Origin: Chloroflexota bacterium | Lineage (GTDB): Bacteria; Chloroflexota; Dehalococcoidia; GIF9; AB-539-J10 | DNA: 64,000 nt | Reading direction: 5' to 3' | Assembly (NCBI GenBank): GCA_013388845.1 | Contig: JACAEN010000032.1 | Coordinates: 37,693-101,692, forward strand | In this document: positions 32,146 to 39,939 of the stretch, in pieces | How the letters are laid out: every line of letters begins with the position of its first letter | Numbering within the stretch: position 1 is the stretch's first letter | Notes under the pieces: generated by a model | What the model was told of the DNA's origin: nothing | Seen by the model: only the letters and a program-made list of their open reading frames with translations | The model's database searches: none | Made by a program: the position numbers and the translations under genes

Positions 32146-32609
32146 TGAAAATGTTTGAAGCAGCAAGAACGATATTAAAGCAGCTCTTTCTAAATCCAGC
32201 GACAAATAAGTTTCCGGCAAAATATGCTCCAGCATCAACCATTCAATTCCTAAACAGTGTTACGAAAGGCGAATTGCAGATGATTCCGCCAGTGCCGGTG
32301 CCATCTAAATTTCGGGGAAAAATCGCATATGATAAGGAGAGATGTACCGGATGCAGGTTGTGCATTGATGTCTGTCCGACAAAAGCTATAGAATTTATAC
32401 CCGAGGAGAAAAAGGTCAAAATATTCGTCTCCAGATGCTGCTTCTGCGCCCAGTGTGTTGAAATCTGCCCATCTAGGGTGCTCTCCATGACGGAAGAGTT
32501 TCTGCTCGCCAACTACGATAAGTACGCCGACGAGTTGATAGTCGTGGACAGCGGCGAGCTACCAGGCTCCGTGAAGAGAAAGAAGCCAGCCGCCGAAGCC
32601 TCCAAGTGA
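32145..32609 (+). CDS. mbhN: Mbh hydrogenase ferredoxin-like subunit MbhN (NuoI-like)
   Basis: This ~154-aa protein closes the operon. Two [4Fe-4S] clusters are formed by CTGCRLCIDVCP and CCFCAQCVEICP. The ATG at 32145 shares its first base with the mbhM stop (TGATG); a GTG one codon earlier is equally possible. The subunit takes electrons from reduced ferredoxin and relays them to MbhJ. The C-terminal tail is basic (KRKKPAAEASK). Confidence 0.9.
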   Translation: MKMFEAARTILKQLFLNPATNKFPAKYAPASTIQFLNSVTKGELQMIPPVPVPSKFRGKIAYDKERCTGCRLCIDVCPTKAIEFIPEEKKVKIFVSRCCFCAQCVEICPSRVLSMTEEFLLANYDKYADELIVVDSGELPGSVKRKKPAAEASK

Positions 32610-32655
32610 GGCCTGAAGGAATCCCTTCCCTCAGGATAAACCGAGCAGTAAGAGG

Positions 32656-32712
32656 AAAGCTTTTCCAAAATTCCCCTCTTAAGATAAGAGGGGCCAGGGG
32701 AGTTATGAAAGA
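32656..32712. repeat. Intergenic repeat, CTTAAGATAAG palindrome family
   Basis: CCCCTCTTAAGATAAGAGGG plus the trailing CCAGGGGAGTTATGA is one full copy of a repeat also present near 47164-47275, 50811-50990 and 52600-52765, and inside mfd at 47430-47467. It fills most of the gap between the convergent mbhN and maturation protease genes and could act as a bidirectional stem-loop. Confidence 0.8.
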
Positions 32713-32720
32713 GAGAGCCT

Positions 32721-33209
32721 TTACTCCAGCAGCGGAATTTCCGCTACCCGTCCTTCCAGAATAGCCTCAGCCAGTTTCTTCACGCTTTGGCGCACCGCTT
32801 TGGAAATGCCCCTGCCCATATCTGTCCGCTCAGGCTGCACACCGACCAGCACGACCTTCCCGCAAAACTCCTCTACATAAGACATAAACATGGAGAGGGG
32901 CATATGGTGTGTGGAAAAGGATAAAACCTTGATTTTCTCCGGCGGGATTATACGCAGAGCCCCGGGCGGTAAACCCATATTGGCGGCGTCTACCAGTATC
33001 AATAGGTCGGGCCGGTGCTGGCGGATAACTGAGGTATAGCTTTCCGGAGCAGTGCCGGCGTCTATCCCGATTACAATCGAGATAATTTGGGTGGGGAGAG
33101 GAGCCTTGGCTTTGCGCTGCTTTCGGTTAAGTATCTCCACCACATAAGTGCCGGCAGCATCATCGCCGCCCAGCCGGTTGCCGATCCCTAGAACTATCGT
33201 ACCTCCCAT
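32721..33209 (-). CDS. hycI: Hydrogenase maturation protease (HycI/HyaD family)
   Basis: This 162-aa protein cleaves the C-terminal tail of the hydrogenase large subunit after nickel insertion. The family start VLGIGNRLGGDDAAGTYV carries the first metal acid (D16). ILVDAANMGLPPGALRII carries the second, and FSTHHMPLSMF supplies the His. It is convergent with the Mbh operon and 111 nt from its end. The natural partner is MbhL, whose 35-residue tail follows DPCLSCTNR. Confidence 0.9.
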   Translation of the reverse strand: MGGTIVLGIGNRLGGDDAAGTYVVEILNRKQRKAKAPLPTQIISIVIGIDAGTAPESYTSVIRQHRPDLLILVDAANMGLPPGALRIIPPEKIKVLSFSTHHMPLSMFMSYVEEFCGKVVLVGVQPERTDMGRGISKAVRQSVKKLAEAILEGRVAEIPLLE

Positions 33210-33404
33210 CTTATGCTCGCCTCTGCGTGTATTCTATTCTCATCCCACGCCCGCTAGCAACCAGCACACAAGCGGGAACTGCCACCTTTTAACCGTTGAC
33301 GAGCCGCGGTTGTGGGTGTTAACATTCCTTGTTTCTAGCAGTGCGATTTACTTCATCAAAGAAATCATGGTGCCGTTAAAAAATTTCAAAACAAGGAGGG
33401 TCTC

Positions 33405-34181
33405 ATGGCTTATGAGAATTTAGTTGTAGAGCGGGAGGACAACATCGGCATAATCGCCTTGAACCGGCCGCCGGCAAATCCCATAAATCTGGCTATGCTT
33501 GAGGAGCTGGATGCAGTTCTGACCCAGTGGGAAAAGGATAAGACGGTGAGAGCCATAATCATCACCGGTGCCGGCGAGAAGGTATTCTCCGCCGGCTTTG
33601 ACGTGAAATCAGTCGGAACGCCAGATGGCGAGAAGGCTGCCGTCAAGGGGCGGGAGGTGTTTAAGCGCATCGAGCGGTATCCCAAGCCCGTAATCGCCGC
33701 CCTGAATGGCTCTGCCCTCGGGGGTGGTTGCGAGCTAGCCATGTCCTGCCATTTCAGAATAATGGCCAACTCTGAGCGGGTGACCATAGGGCAGCCCGAA
33801 ATTGACCTGGGCATTGTACCCGGTTGGGGCGGCACCCAGCGGTTGCCCAGGTTAGTGGGTAAGACCAAGGCGATTGAAATGCTTCTGCTTGGCACCAGAA
33901 TCACCGCCCCCGAGGCTTTGAGCATCGGGCTTATAACCAGGATGTCTCAGCCCGGGCAGGCGATGGATGATGCCAAGAAACTCGCCAGGATACTGGCCAA
34001 AAAGGCACCGATTGCCATGCAGGTAATTCTCGATGCCATAATTCGGGGACTTGAGACCACTACCGACCAAGGCTTGAAAATAGAACAGGAAGGATGGCGG
34101 CGGATAGAAAAAACGAAGGATGCCAAGGAGGGAATAAAAGCGTTCATCGAGAAACGGGAGCCGGTCTTCACCGGTGAATAG
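33405..34181 (+). CDS. Enoyl-CoA hydratase/isomerase family protein
   Basis: This 258-aa crotonase-fold enzyme has the oxyanion-hole regions AGFDVKSVG and ALNGSALGGGCELAMSCHF. The position of the first catalytic Glu of crotonase is occupied in PEIDLGIVPGWGGTQRLPR, where the usual NxGxxPG(G)GGTQRLPR is read as IVPGWGGTQRL. Activity on short-chain enoyl-CoA is plausible. AAGGAGG precedes the ATG. A 3-hydroxyacyl-CoA dehydrogenase follows after 43 nt, so the two likely work in sequence in beta-oxidation or butanoate metabolism. Confidence 0.88.
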   Translation: MAYENLVVEREDNIGIIALNRPPANPINLAMLEELDAVLTQWEKDKTVRAIIITGAGEKVFSAGFDVKSVGTPDGEKAAVKGREVFKRIERYPKPVIAALNGSALGGGCELAMSCHFRIMANSERVTIGQPEIDLGIVPGWGGTQRLPRLVGKTKAIEMLLLGTRITAPEALSIGLITRMSQPGQAMDDAKKLARILAKKAPIAMQVILDAIIRGLETTTDQGLKIEQEGWRRIEKTKDAKEGIKAFIEKREPVFTGE

Positions 34182-34224
34182 CTTTCCAGCACAAAGGGCA
34201 AAGAATTAAAAGGAGGTTTTTGAG

Positions 34225-35376
34225 GTGAAGGTTGCCGACATCAAAAAAATTGCGGTCATGGGGGCCGGTGACATGGGACATGGCATCGCCGAGGTGGCGC
34301 TGCTTGCTGGCTACAAGGTGGCAATGCGGGACATCGAGCAGAGATTTATTGACAAGGGGCTGTCCAGAATCAAGGAGAGCCTGGATAAGCTTGTGGAAAA
34401 GCAGAAAATCACCGAAGAGAACAAGAAGGCGATGCTGGCCAATCTCCAGACCTTTATTGATATTGGCGAATCTGTTAAAGACGCTGATTTTGTTATTGAA
34501 GCCGTTCCCGAGATTATGGACCTCAAAAAGCAGGTTTTCCAGGCTCTGGATGCCGCTGCTCCCAAACATGCCATACTGGCTTCCAATACTTCCACCATGA
34601 GCATCACGGAGATCGCCTCAGCTACGAAGAAGCCAAAACAGGTCGTCGGTATGCATTTCTTCAACCCGCCTGTGCTCATGAAGCTCGTCGAGGTCATCAA
34701 AGGCAAGAAGACCAGCGAGGCGACGATGCAACTGACATACGACCTGGCCTTGAGGATGAACAAGGTGCCGGTCAGGATTGAGAAGGACTCCCCCGGATTT
34801 ATCTACAATCGAATCACTGCGCCAACTAACATCTTGCTTGGCCTTATGCTAGAACGGGGCGTGGCTACGCCAGTGGAAATCGATGCCCGCATGAAAAGGG
34901 CGGGGGCGCCCATGGGGCCCTATGAGTTGATGGATTACATAGGGCTGGATGTCAGCTATCATATCGCTCGTAATTTTTCGGAGAGGCTCTCTCGAGACCA
35001 CGAGCCAGCCTCGTGGCTCAAAGCTAAGGTGGACGCCGGTGAGCTGGGGAAGAAGACAGGACGTGGTATTTATGACTGGTCTAAAGGCCGACCGGAGATA
35101 GACTTATCCAAGGCGAAAGAGGATTTCGACCCCACTGTCTTTACTGCCCTTCAGGTTAACGAGGCGACAAAACTCCTCGAAGAAGGGGTAGTTAAGAGTG
35201 CCAACGACATCGACAAGGCCATGATTAATGGGGGTGGTGTGGCAGCCGGTCCTTTCCAGCTTGCCAAGGAGATAGGATATGATAAATTAGCCAAGATATG
35301 CGACGACCTTGCCCAAAAGTTTGGCATTAAAACGTTCGAGCCCACTAGGACGTTGAAAAGGGGGAGAGTGCCTTAG
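34225..35376 (+). CDS. 3-hydroxyacyl-CoA dehydrogenase
   Basis: This 383-aa NAD-dependent dehydrogenase oxidises 3-hydroxyacyl-CoA to 3-ketoacyl-CoA. The Rossmann motif VMGAGDMGHGIAEVALLAG is at the N-terminus, FNPPVLMKLVEVIKG carries the catalytic His-Glu region, and RIEKDSPGFIYNRI follows. Unlike the ~280-aa single-domain HBD, it has a second C-terminal 3HCDH domain (residues ~290-375). It begins with GTG at 34225 and has an AGGAGG site at 34211. It is likely co-transcribed with the enoyl-CoA hydratase. Confidence 0.9.
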   Translation: MKVADIKKIAVMGAGDMGHGIAEVALLAGYKVAMRDIEQRFIDKGLSRIKESLDKLVEKQKITEENKKAMLANLQTFIDIGESVKDADFVIEAVPEIMDLKKQVFQALDAAAPKHAILASNTSTMSITEIASATKKPKQVVGMHFFNPPVLMKLVEVIKGKKTSEATMQLTYDLALRMNKVPVRIEKDSPGFIYNRITAPTNILLGLMLERGVATPVEIDARMKRAGAPMGPYELMDYIGLDVSYHIARNFSERLSRDHEPASWLKAKVDAGELGKKTGRGIYDWSKGRPEIDLSKAKEDFDPTVFTALQVNEATKLLEEGVVKSANDIDKAMINGGGVAAGPFQLAKEIGYDKLAKICDDLAQKFGIKTFEPTRTLKRGRVP

Positions 35377-35410
35377 AACCAGTCGGCATTATCACCAAAC
35401 TTCATCCAAC

Positions 35411-35443
35411 ATAAAAGGCGCCAGCACTGAAAAGCTGGCGCCT
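35411..35443 (-). terminator. Rho-independent terminator of ssrA
   Basis: A perfect 10-bp stem (AGGCGCCAGC with GCTGGCGCCT) has an 8-nt loop. On the minus strand a TTTTAT tract follows. It sits 11 nt past the tmRNA 3' end. Confidence 0.85.
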
Positions 35444-35453
35444 CTGATTTTCC

Positions 35454-35790
35454 TGGTGGAGGCGGGGGAGGGTTGAACTCCCCGTCCAGAAGAAGGTTGC
35501 CAGAATATCCTACAGGCTTAGTCAGCTCCTTTTATCTCGTCTAGCTTTCATCTGCTGACCGAATCCAGCCAGACCAACCAAGATTTCTTAGCCAACCCCT
35601 ATTGGTATCAGGATTGGAGCGCCTCGATTTTTCTGACACCTAATCCCAAGCTTCGAGGAGAGCTCGAGTTAGATTGAACCTTTAAGCGTAAACAGGTTCG
35701 GCAGTTGTTTTTTGCCACTTGTTTTATGAGGTTAGTGGCACCTCAGCCTGCAATTCTGTAGGCCTTCCCCTGTCGAACCCACGCGCCCCC
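35454..35790 (-). ncRNA. ssrA: Transfer-messenger RNA (tmRNA)
   Basis: The 5' end GGGGGCGCG and GGGTTCGACAGGGG, and the 3' end GAGTTCAACCCTCCCC...CACCA, form the tRNA-like domain; GGGGGCG pairs with CGCCTCC. CCA is encoded. The length of ~337 nt is normal. It rescues stalled ribosomes with SmpB, whose gene lies 22 nt upstream on the same strand. The tag frame is uncertain: after the run of A's near 35713, the frame that stops soonest ends ...AEPVYA before TAA at about 35681, a plausible hydrophobic degradation tail. Confidence 0.93.
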
Positions 35791-35811
35791 ATGTCCTAGC
35801 CTACTTTCCCC

Positions 35812-36273
35812 TCACCTCCTTTTACGCTTTAATGCTCGCTCCACTTCCCTTTCGGCGTCCCGACGGGCGATAGCTTCCCTTTTGTCGTAAGCCTTCTTCC
35901 CTCGGGCCACCCCCAGTTCCACCTTAGCCACTCCATGCTTAATATACAGCTTAAGGGGCACTAAAGTCAAACCTTTCTGCACTACTTTGCCAGCCAGGAT
36001 GTCAATCTCTTTCCTATGCAGAAGAAGCTTGCGAGGTCTGGTCGGCTCATGAGTGTTATAGCTGGCAGCATCATAAGAGGCAATGTGGCTATTATAGAGC
36101 CATAGTTCACCATTTTCTGGCTTGGCATAGGCATCACTGAGATTTACCTTGCCTTCCCTGATGGATTTAATCTCCGAGCCCTTGAGGACGATTCCTGCCT
36201 CAAAGCTTTCCTGGATATGATAGTCGTGGTAAGCTTTGCGATTAACAGTTATTACACGGGAGTCCTTCGCCAT
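35812..36273 (-). CDS. smpB: SsrA-binding protein
   Basis: This 153-aa SmpB binds tmRNA and brings it to stalled ribosomes. The start VITVNRKAYHDYHIQESFEAG and the core LKGSEIKSIREGKVNLSDAY are diagnostic. HEPTRPRKLLLHRKEI follows, and the basic C-terminal tail KRKRR closes the protein. Its neighbour on the same strand is ssrA. Confidence 0.96.
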   Translation of the reverse strand: MAKDSRVITVNRKAYHDYHIQESFEAGIVLKGSEIKSIREGKVNLSDAYAKPENGELWLYNSHIASYDAASYNTHEPTRPRKLLLHRKEIDILAGKVVQKGLTLVPLKLYIKHGVAKVELGVARGKKAYDKREAIARRDAEREVERALKRKRR

Positions 36274-36399
36274 ACGATAATTCTAGCATCGTGAGGTATG
36301 GCGAGCAATTTATGACACACTTCCCGATAAAGTCAGCTAAAGCGATCTCCAGCACAACAAGAGGATGCTTGAAGAGCAAAGGACGGGAAATCCTAAATC

Positions 36400-36625
36400 T
36401 CAAGCCTTGCAGGGGAAAATCTAAATCCTAATCTCTAAATTCTAAACAATATCAAATGACCAAAATTCAATCGACTAAATGGTTTTGGCAATTGAAAATT
36501 GCAATTTGTTTAGTATTGGCGCTTAGAATTTAGGATTTGAAGCGGAGCGCCTTTGGGATTTGGAATTTAGCTAACGCGGTTGCCCACGGAGTTTACCCTG
36601 AGCGAAGGGCTCGCAGTGACGATCC
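36400..36625. repeat. Gene-free interval with low-complexity repeats
   Basis: Between smpB and the next gene (36274-36652) are alternating pieces such as AAATCCTAATCTCTAAAT, their inverse AATTTAGGATTTG, and an AAATTGCAATTT core. These can pair over long distance. A CCTGAGCGAAGGGCTCGCAG element at 36597-36616 belongs to the TTCGCTCAG repeat family. A related AGTTTAGAGATTGGGAATTAG piece lies before metK (63097-63120). No gene is seen. Confidence 0.55.
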
Positions 36626-36652
36626 GAGTTGCTAAATCACCGCAGTTATTCC

Positions 36653-36808
36653 CTATTTCTTCTCTAGGCCTTTTTCCTTGGCAAATGCCTTTGTGCGCTT
36701 GCCTATCTCGTCAGCTTTACTGATTAGTAAGATCATGCTAGCCAAGCATACAAGGAAAATGCCCACCCCTATAGGTCCGCTCCAATATAAGACTAGCCAT
36801 ATATCCAT
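36653..36808 (-). CDS. Small single-span membrane protein, 51 aa
   Basis: I chose the ATG at 36808 because an AAGGAGGAG ribosome site lies right before it; the frame is open further upstream to 36904 but without a ribosome site. The protein begins MDIWLVLYWSGPIGVG and has one membrane helix (IFLVCLASMILLI). It ends in a basic tail (KRTKAFAKEKGLEKK). I do not recognise it. Confidence 0.6.
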   Translation of the reverse strand: MDIWLVLYWSGPIGVGIFLVCLASMILLISKADEIGKRTKAFAKEKGLEKK

Positions 36809-36908
36809 TTCTCCTCCTTCAATTGAACCTTTAGTTCTATGACCAGATTGTATGTTCAGGCTTATACCGAAGTCAAGCGGGGCACTGAGATTGACTAGCA
36901 ACATTTAG

Positions 36909-37010
36909 TTGTCATTCTGAACCCTTCGCTTCTCGTCATTCTGAGCGAAGCAAAGAATCTCTGAGATTCTTCGTCATCCCGATGTATCGGGACTCCTCAG
37001 AATGACATTA
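36909..37010. repeat. Palindromic intergenic repeat, TTCGCTCAG family
   Basis: GTCATTCTGAGCGAAGCAAA and its inverse GACTCCTCAGAATGACATT flank an inner inverted pair (GAATCTCTGAGATTCTTC). It is the same element that extends rsmA at 22318-22432. Confidence 0.85.
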
Positions 37011-37159
37011 CTAAACGCTCTCGGGTGCGCCGCCAAAGAGCTATTTTGCACCAGGCTGAATTTACTAGAAGGAGTGACCGTTTTAAAATGTACTGGAGGG
37101 GAGGGGGGTTACTATAGAATATTATGTAGAACGTCATTTATTGAGAAAGGAGCTATGCC

Positions 37160-37666
37160 ATGACCCGGGCCGACAGACTTTACTTATTTGTAACTATTTT
37201 CCTAGCTATCGCCGCCATAGCTGGCGGCGTCATGCTAGCAGTGCAGCACAGCCGAAACCAGCCTGTGGAGATCATTCTGGCTCAAACAGAACCTCCACAG
37301 CTCAGCGGCGAGGTCTACATTGGCGGCGCTGTGGCTAACCCCGGCATATACCCTCTAAGAGAAGGCGACACTCTGCAGACGCTCCTTTCCGATGCCGGTG
37401 TTGAACCAGATGCCGACCTCAGCCACACCGAGATTTATGTTCCACGACAAGGCGAAGAACAATCTCCTCAGAAGATAGATATCAACCGGGCCGAAGCCTG
37501 GCTCCTCGAAGCCCTGCCGGCAATAGGCGAGGTACTAGCTCAGAGAATTGTGGATTACCGCAGTGAGCACGGACCTTTCCGAACAATTGAGGACTTGCTT
37601 AAGGTCAGCGGCATCGGCCAAGGGACGTTTGACAAGATAAAAGACTATATAACCGTGTCAGAGTAG
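37160..37666 (+). CDS. comEA: ComEA-like competence protein (SLBB plus helix-hairpin-helix)
   Basis: This 168-aa protein has an N-terminal membrane anchor (YLFVTIFLAIAAIAGGVML). An SLBB domain follows (EVYIGGAVANPGIYPL at residues ~51-66). The C-terminal DNA-binding helix-hairpin-helix has DINRAEAWLLEALPAIGEVLAQRIVDYR and then VSGIGQGTFDKI. It binds incoming DNA outside the membrane for uptake. AAAGGAG lies 7 nt before the ATG. The channel gene comEC is separate, at 42067. Confidence 0.9.
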   Translation: MTRADRLYLFVTIFLAIAAIAGGVMLAVQHSRNQPVEIILAQTEPPQLSGEVYIGGAVANPGIYPLREGDTLQTLLSDAGVEPDADLSHTEIYVPRQGEEQSPQKIDINRAEAWLLEALPAIGEVLAQRIVDYRSEHGPFRTIEDLLKVSGIGQGTFDKIKDYITVSE

Positions 37667-37718
37667 AAACCCTTCCCCATAACCTATTGACAACACCCGA
37701 TAACCGCACTACACTCTT

Positions 37719-37806
37719 ATAAGCACATCTACAAACGACCGTTGTAGCTTGCTTGTCCCGCCAGTCAACATGACCGAGATAGAGACTGGCGGGGATGTGC
37801 TTTTAT
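37719..37806 (+). other. Three-way-junction-like structured element
   Basis: An outer helix pairs ATAAGCACATC (37719-37729) with GATGTGCTTTTAT (37794-37806), with a two-base bulge. Inside it are a small hairpin TACAA...TTGTA (37730-37746) and a 10-bp hairpin CCCGCCAGTC/GACTGGCGGG (37757-37793). It ends 9 nt before the ATG at 37815, so it could be a leader element of that gene, or a small mobile element. It matches no riboswitch class I know. Confidence 0.5.
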
Positions 37807-37814
37807 AGGTCAAC

Positions 37815-38537
37815 ATGATTAAGGGTAAGAATCTGATAAAGTTCGTAAGGCGCTTGGGCATTACCTTGCTATTCCTCCCAGAGCCTTTTACCACGCCGTT
37901 CGGTGTGGCGCTTGTACTTGTCTCGCGCTATTTATCTAGAAGACGTGAGGCCAGTCGGAATAGTCGCCTTCGAGAAATGGTCAAGTATTATCTAGCTCAC
38001 ACTACGCTTCTCAGGGATAATGCTGCTGACAAATACCCTGCCCCTGGCTCGTTAATGCGCCCTGGCTTGCGCGAGAAACATGCTATCCTCGGGCAAATTA
38101 CAGGCAGCCGTAGCCTTGCCATGGATACGCAGAAACCTTCCCAGCGTTATAAGGCTGGTGATAGTTTCAAGGTGGAATCTGGTTGGCCTGATACCTCCAG
38201 CAGAGCAGAAAAAGTGATCCATCACACGATAAACAGAGAGTGGCTTTCCCGGTGCTATGAAGGCGCGGGTAGCACTGTGGCTCACTCTAATTGGGCTAGT
38301 GCCTCTGGTGCCGTGGAGAGAGTGACACAGCACTCCATCAACGTGAGATTACTTTCTCAGCGTTACAAGACAGGTCGTGTTGAACAAGTGAAAGTACAGC
38401 ATCATACCATAAATATGGAATCACTTCTGCAACGTTATGGGTCGGCGGTGAGCTCCATGACGGTCCTCAAGGCCCTCCAGAATAATAACTACTACTATGA
38501 CATAGTATCTAGAGGGAATGTTATTGGGGGCTATTAG
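37815..38537 (+). CDS. Unrecognised protein with three HHTIN-type repeats
   Basis: This 240-aa protein is unfamiliar. The first ~45 residues are basic and hydrophobic (LGITLLFLPEPFTTPFGVALVL), suggesting a membrane-associated helix, and RYLSRRREASRN follows. The C-terminal half holds three degenerate ~25-residue repeats: VIHHTINREWLSRCY, VTQHSINVRLLSQRY and VQHHTINMESLLQRY. A fourth weak version may lie near SLAMDTQKPSQRY. It ends NNNYYYDIVSRGNVIGGY. The ribosome site is weak. It follows the three-way-junction element by 8 nt. Confidence 0.6.
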   Translation: MIKGKNLIKFVRRLGITLLFLPEPFTTPFGVALVLVSRYLSRRREASRNSRLREMVKYYLAHTTLLRDNAADKYPAPGSLMRPGLREKHAILGQITGSRSLAMDTQKPSQRYKAGDSFKVESGWPDTSSRAEKVIHHTINREWLSRCYEGAGSTVAHSNWASASGAVERVTQHSINVRLLSQRYKTGRVEQVKVQHHTINMESLLQRYGSAVSSMTVLKALQNNNYYYDIVSRGNVIGGY

Positions 38538-38717
38538 TGCTCAAGGGCAACTAACGCCGCCCATTCTGCCGGTACGCTGAAGAAGAAAAGTATCAAAGGA
38601 TGGGCAGAAAACTATTTGTGGTATCACCACGCTTTCATGAATATTTAGCCAGAATGTTCCCTTTCCAAATCCGCTGGCTGGGCTCCGCAAATTGTTGTTA
38701 CTGAAGCGTAGAATTGT

Positions 38718-38963
38718 TCACACTTCTTTGGCGGGGACGGCGCTTAAGGTTTCCACAACGTAGTCTGTCTTAAATGCTATGTCCAACACAAAGCGCATAG
38801 CCGTCTCGGGGTTAGGTGCTTCAAAAACAACTACGCCGTCATATCGCCCAAAGGTAACATAAACATCGTGAAGTGTGATTCCCTTGGGAGCTTTGAGCTT
38901 TCTCAAGTAGTCGACAGCCTCTTTCCCTACTCCTCTCGGTAATAGCAGACTCATAAATAACAT
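38718..38963 (-). CDS. GYD domain protein
   Basis: This 81-aa protein of the GYD superfamily forms a small ferredoxin-like alpha-beta fold. The motif VYVTFGRYDGVVVFEAPN holds the Gly-x-Tyr/Arg-Tyr-Asp signature, and the C-terminal strand is YVVETLSAVPA. Function is unknown in this family. GGAAGGAGGT lies just upstream of the ATG at 38963. It belongs to a run of small minus-strand genes separated by copies of one short repeat. Confidence 0.82.
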   Translation of the reverse strand: MLFMSLLLPRGVGKEAVDYLRKLKAPKGITLHDVYVTFGRYDGVVVFEAPNPETAMRFVLDIAFKTDYVVETLSAVPAKEV

Positions 38964-38992
38964 AGCTGACCTCCTTCCTTGTTTTGCTAGCC

Positions 38993-39040
38993 ATCCAAAT
39001 CTGCCGGCTGGGCTACGTTCATTTTATTCCCTTGCTATCT
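38993..39040. repeat. Short interspersed repeat, full copy 1
   Basis: The element has the form CCAAATCTGCCGGCTGGGCT, then ACGTTCATTTTATTCCCTTG and CTATCT. The other full copy is at 39539-39588. Shorter copies of its first half (CCAAATCCGCTGGCTGG) are at 38664-38687, 39285-39303 and 39978-39994. All five lie within 1.4 kb, between small genes. Confidence 0.8.
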
Positions 39041-39096
39041 ATAGGACAGGAATGAAATAGAATCCGCTCAAGATTGCAAATAAATCGGCCCTTATC

Positions 39097-39186
39097 TCAT
39101 CGCTTCTTCGGGCCCTTCCGAAGATATTCCGCGGCTTTCTTCCGTGCTTTCTTTCCTGTCTTTTTGGCTGCTTTCTTCTGAGCCAT
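39097..39186 (-). CDS. Lys-rich 29-aa peptide
   Basis: An AGGAG site lies 4-8 nt before the ATG at 39186, and the peptide is MAQKKAAKKTGKKARKKAAE plus YLRKGPKKR. The composition (about half Lys/Arg plus Ala) is histone-H1-like, suggesting nucleic acid binding. A longer open frame to 39333 has no ribosome site and is rejected. Confidence 0.55.
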   Translation of the reverse strand: MAQKKAAKKTGKKARKKAAEYLRKGPKKR

Positions 39187-39310
39187 CCGTCTCCTAGTAA
39201 ACGCAATTCCTTTTGCGAGATTATAGCAGCCTGGTAGACAACACACAAGAAACATAGGGTTTGAGGATAGTCTGAGACTTCGTCTCCAAATCCGCTGGCT
39301 GGACTTGCTG

Positions 39311-39529
39311 CTATTCGCCTTCAGGCCGAGCAAGCCTCACCCTGATTGCGTGGAGGCGACCGTTGGGGTCCCGTGTAACCTCAAATTCCACTTTTTGCCC
39401 TTCTCTAAGGGAACCATAGTCCACCCCTTGAAGCTGGTTGCGGCCAAAGAAGAGGTCTTCTTCCCGCTCTGTCTTGATGAATCCAAAACCACGGTCTACA
39501 ATTAGCCGTTTTATTGTGCCCTTTTGCAT
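39311..39529 (-). CDS. Cold-shock domain protein
   Basis: This 72-aa single-domain CspA-type protein binds single-stranded nucleic acid. RNP1 is RGFGFIKT and RNP2 is DLFFGRNQL. The start MQKGTIKRL is typical. It ends HAIRVRLARPEGE. It lies in the run of small minus-strand genes divided by short repeats, so each gene may be expressed on its own. Confidence 0.9.
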   Translation of the reverse strand: MQKGTIKRLIVDRGFGFIKTEREEDLFFGRNQLQGVDYGSLREGQKVEFEVTRDPNGRLHAIRVRLARPEGE

Positions 39530-39538
39530 AGAATGCCT

Positions 39539-39588
39539 CTACAAATCCGCTGGCCGGGCTACGCTCATTTTATTCCTTTGCTATCTTA
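39539..39588. repeat. Short interspersed repeat, full copy 2
   Basis: CTACAAATCCGCTGGCCGGG and then CTACGCTCATTTTATTCCTTTGCTATCTT-like sequence repeats the element at 38993-39040 with few changes. Confidence 0.8.
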
Positions 39589-39603
39589 ATTTCATTTTCC
39601 GTA

Positions 39604-39939
39604 TCAAGACCGTATCATCGTGAGAAGCATCTTGAAATTCTTTATTGCTCTCAGAGCATGTGGTTGATTAGCTGGCATTATGACCATCTCACCGTCTTTC
39701 AGGCGGATAGGCTTGCCGGAGATAACAATTTCTGCTTCACCCTCAAGGAGATAAACCAAGGCATCAAAGGGCGCCGTATGCTCACTTAAGCCTTGTCCCT
39801 GGTCAAAGGCGAAAAAGGTGACTGTACCCGTCTTTTTATCAATTATCGTTCGGCTCACGACAGAACCTTCTTGACAATCAGCTAAATCAATTAGTCTTAG
39901 GGCTTGCCCCACGAGCTTCTCCAGCCCTTTTTGCTCCAT
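39604..39939 (-). CDS. Small cupin-domain protein
   Basis: This 111-aa single beta-barrel cupin has motif 1 around FDALVYLLEGEAEIVI and motif 2 in MVIMPANQPHALRAI. The first-motif His pair is reduced: GLSEHTAPFDALVY offers one His. The metal site may therefore be weak. Function is unassigned; such small cupins often bind sugars, metals or effectors. Ribosome site GGAGGTGAAATGA lies before the ATG at 39939. Confidence 0.8.
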   Translation of the reverse strand: MEQKGLEKLVGQALRLIDLADCQEGSVVSRTIIDKKTGTVTFFAFDQGQGLSEHTAPFDALVYLLEGEAEIVISGKPIRLKDGEMVIMPANQPHALRAIKNFKMLLTMIRS

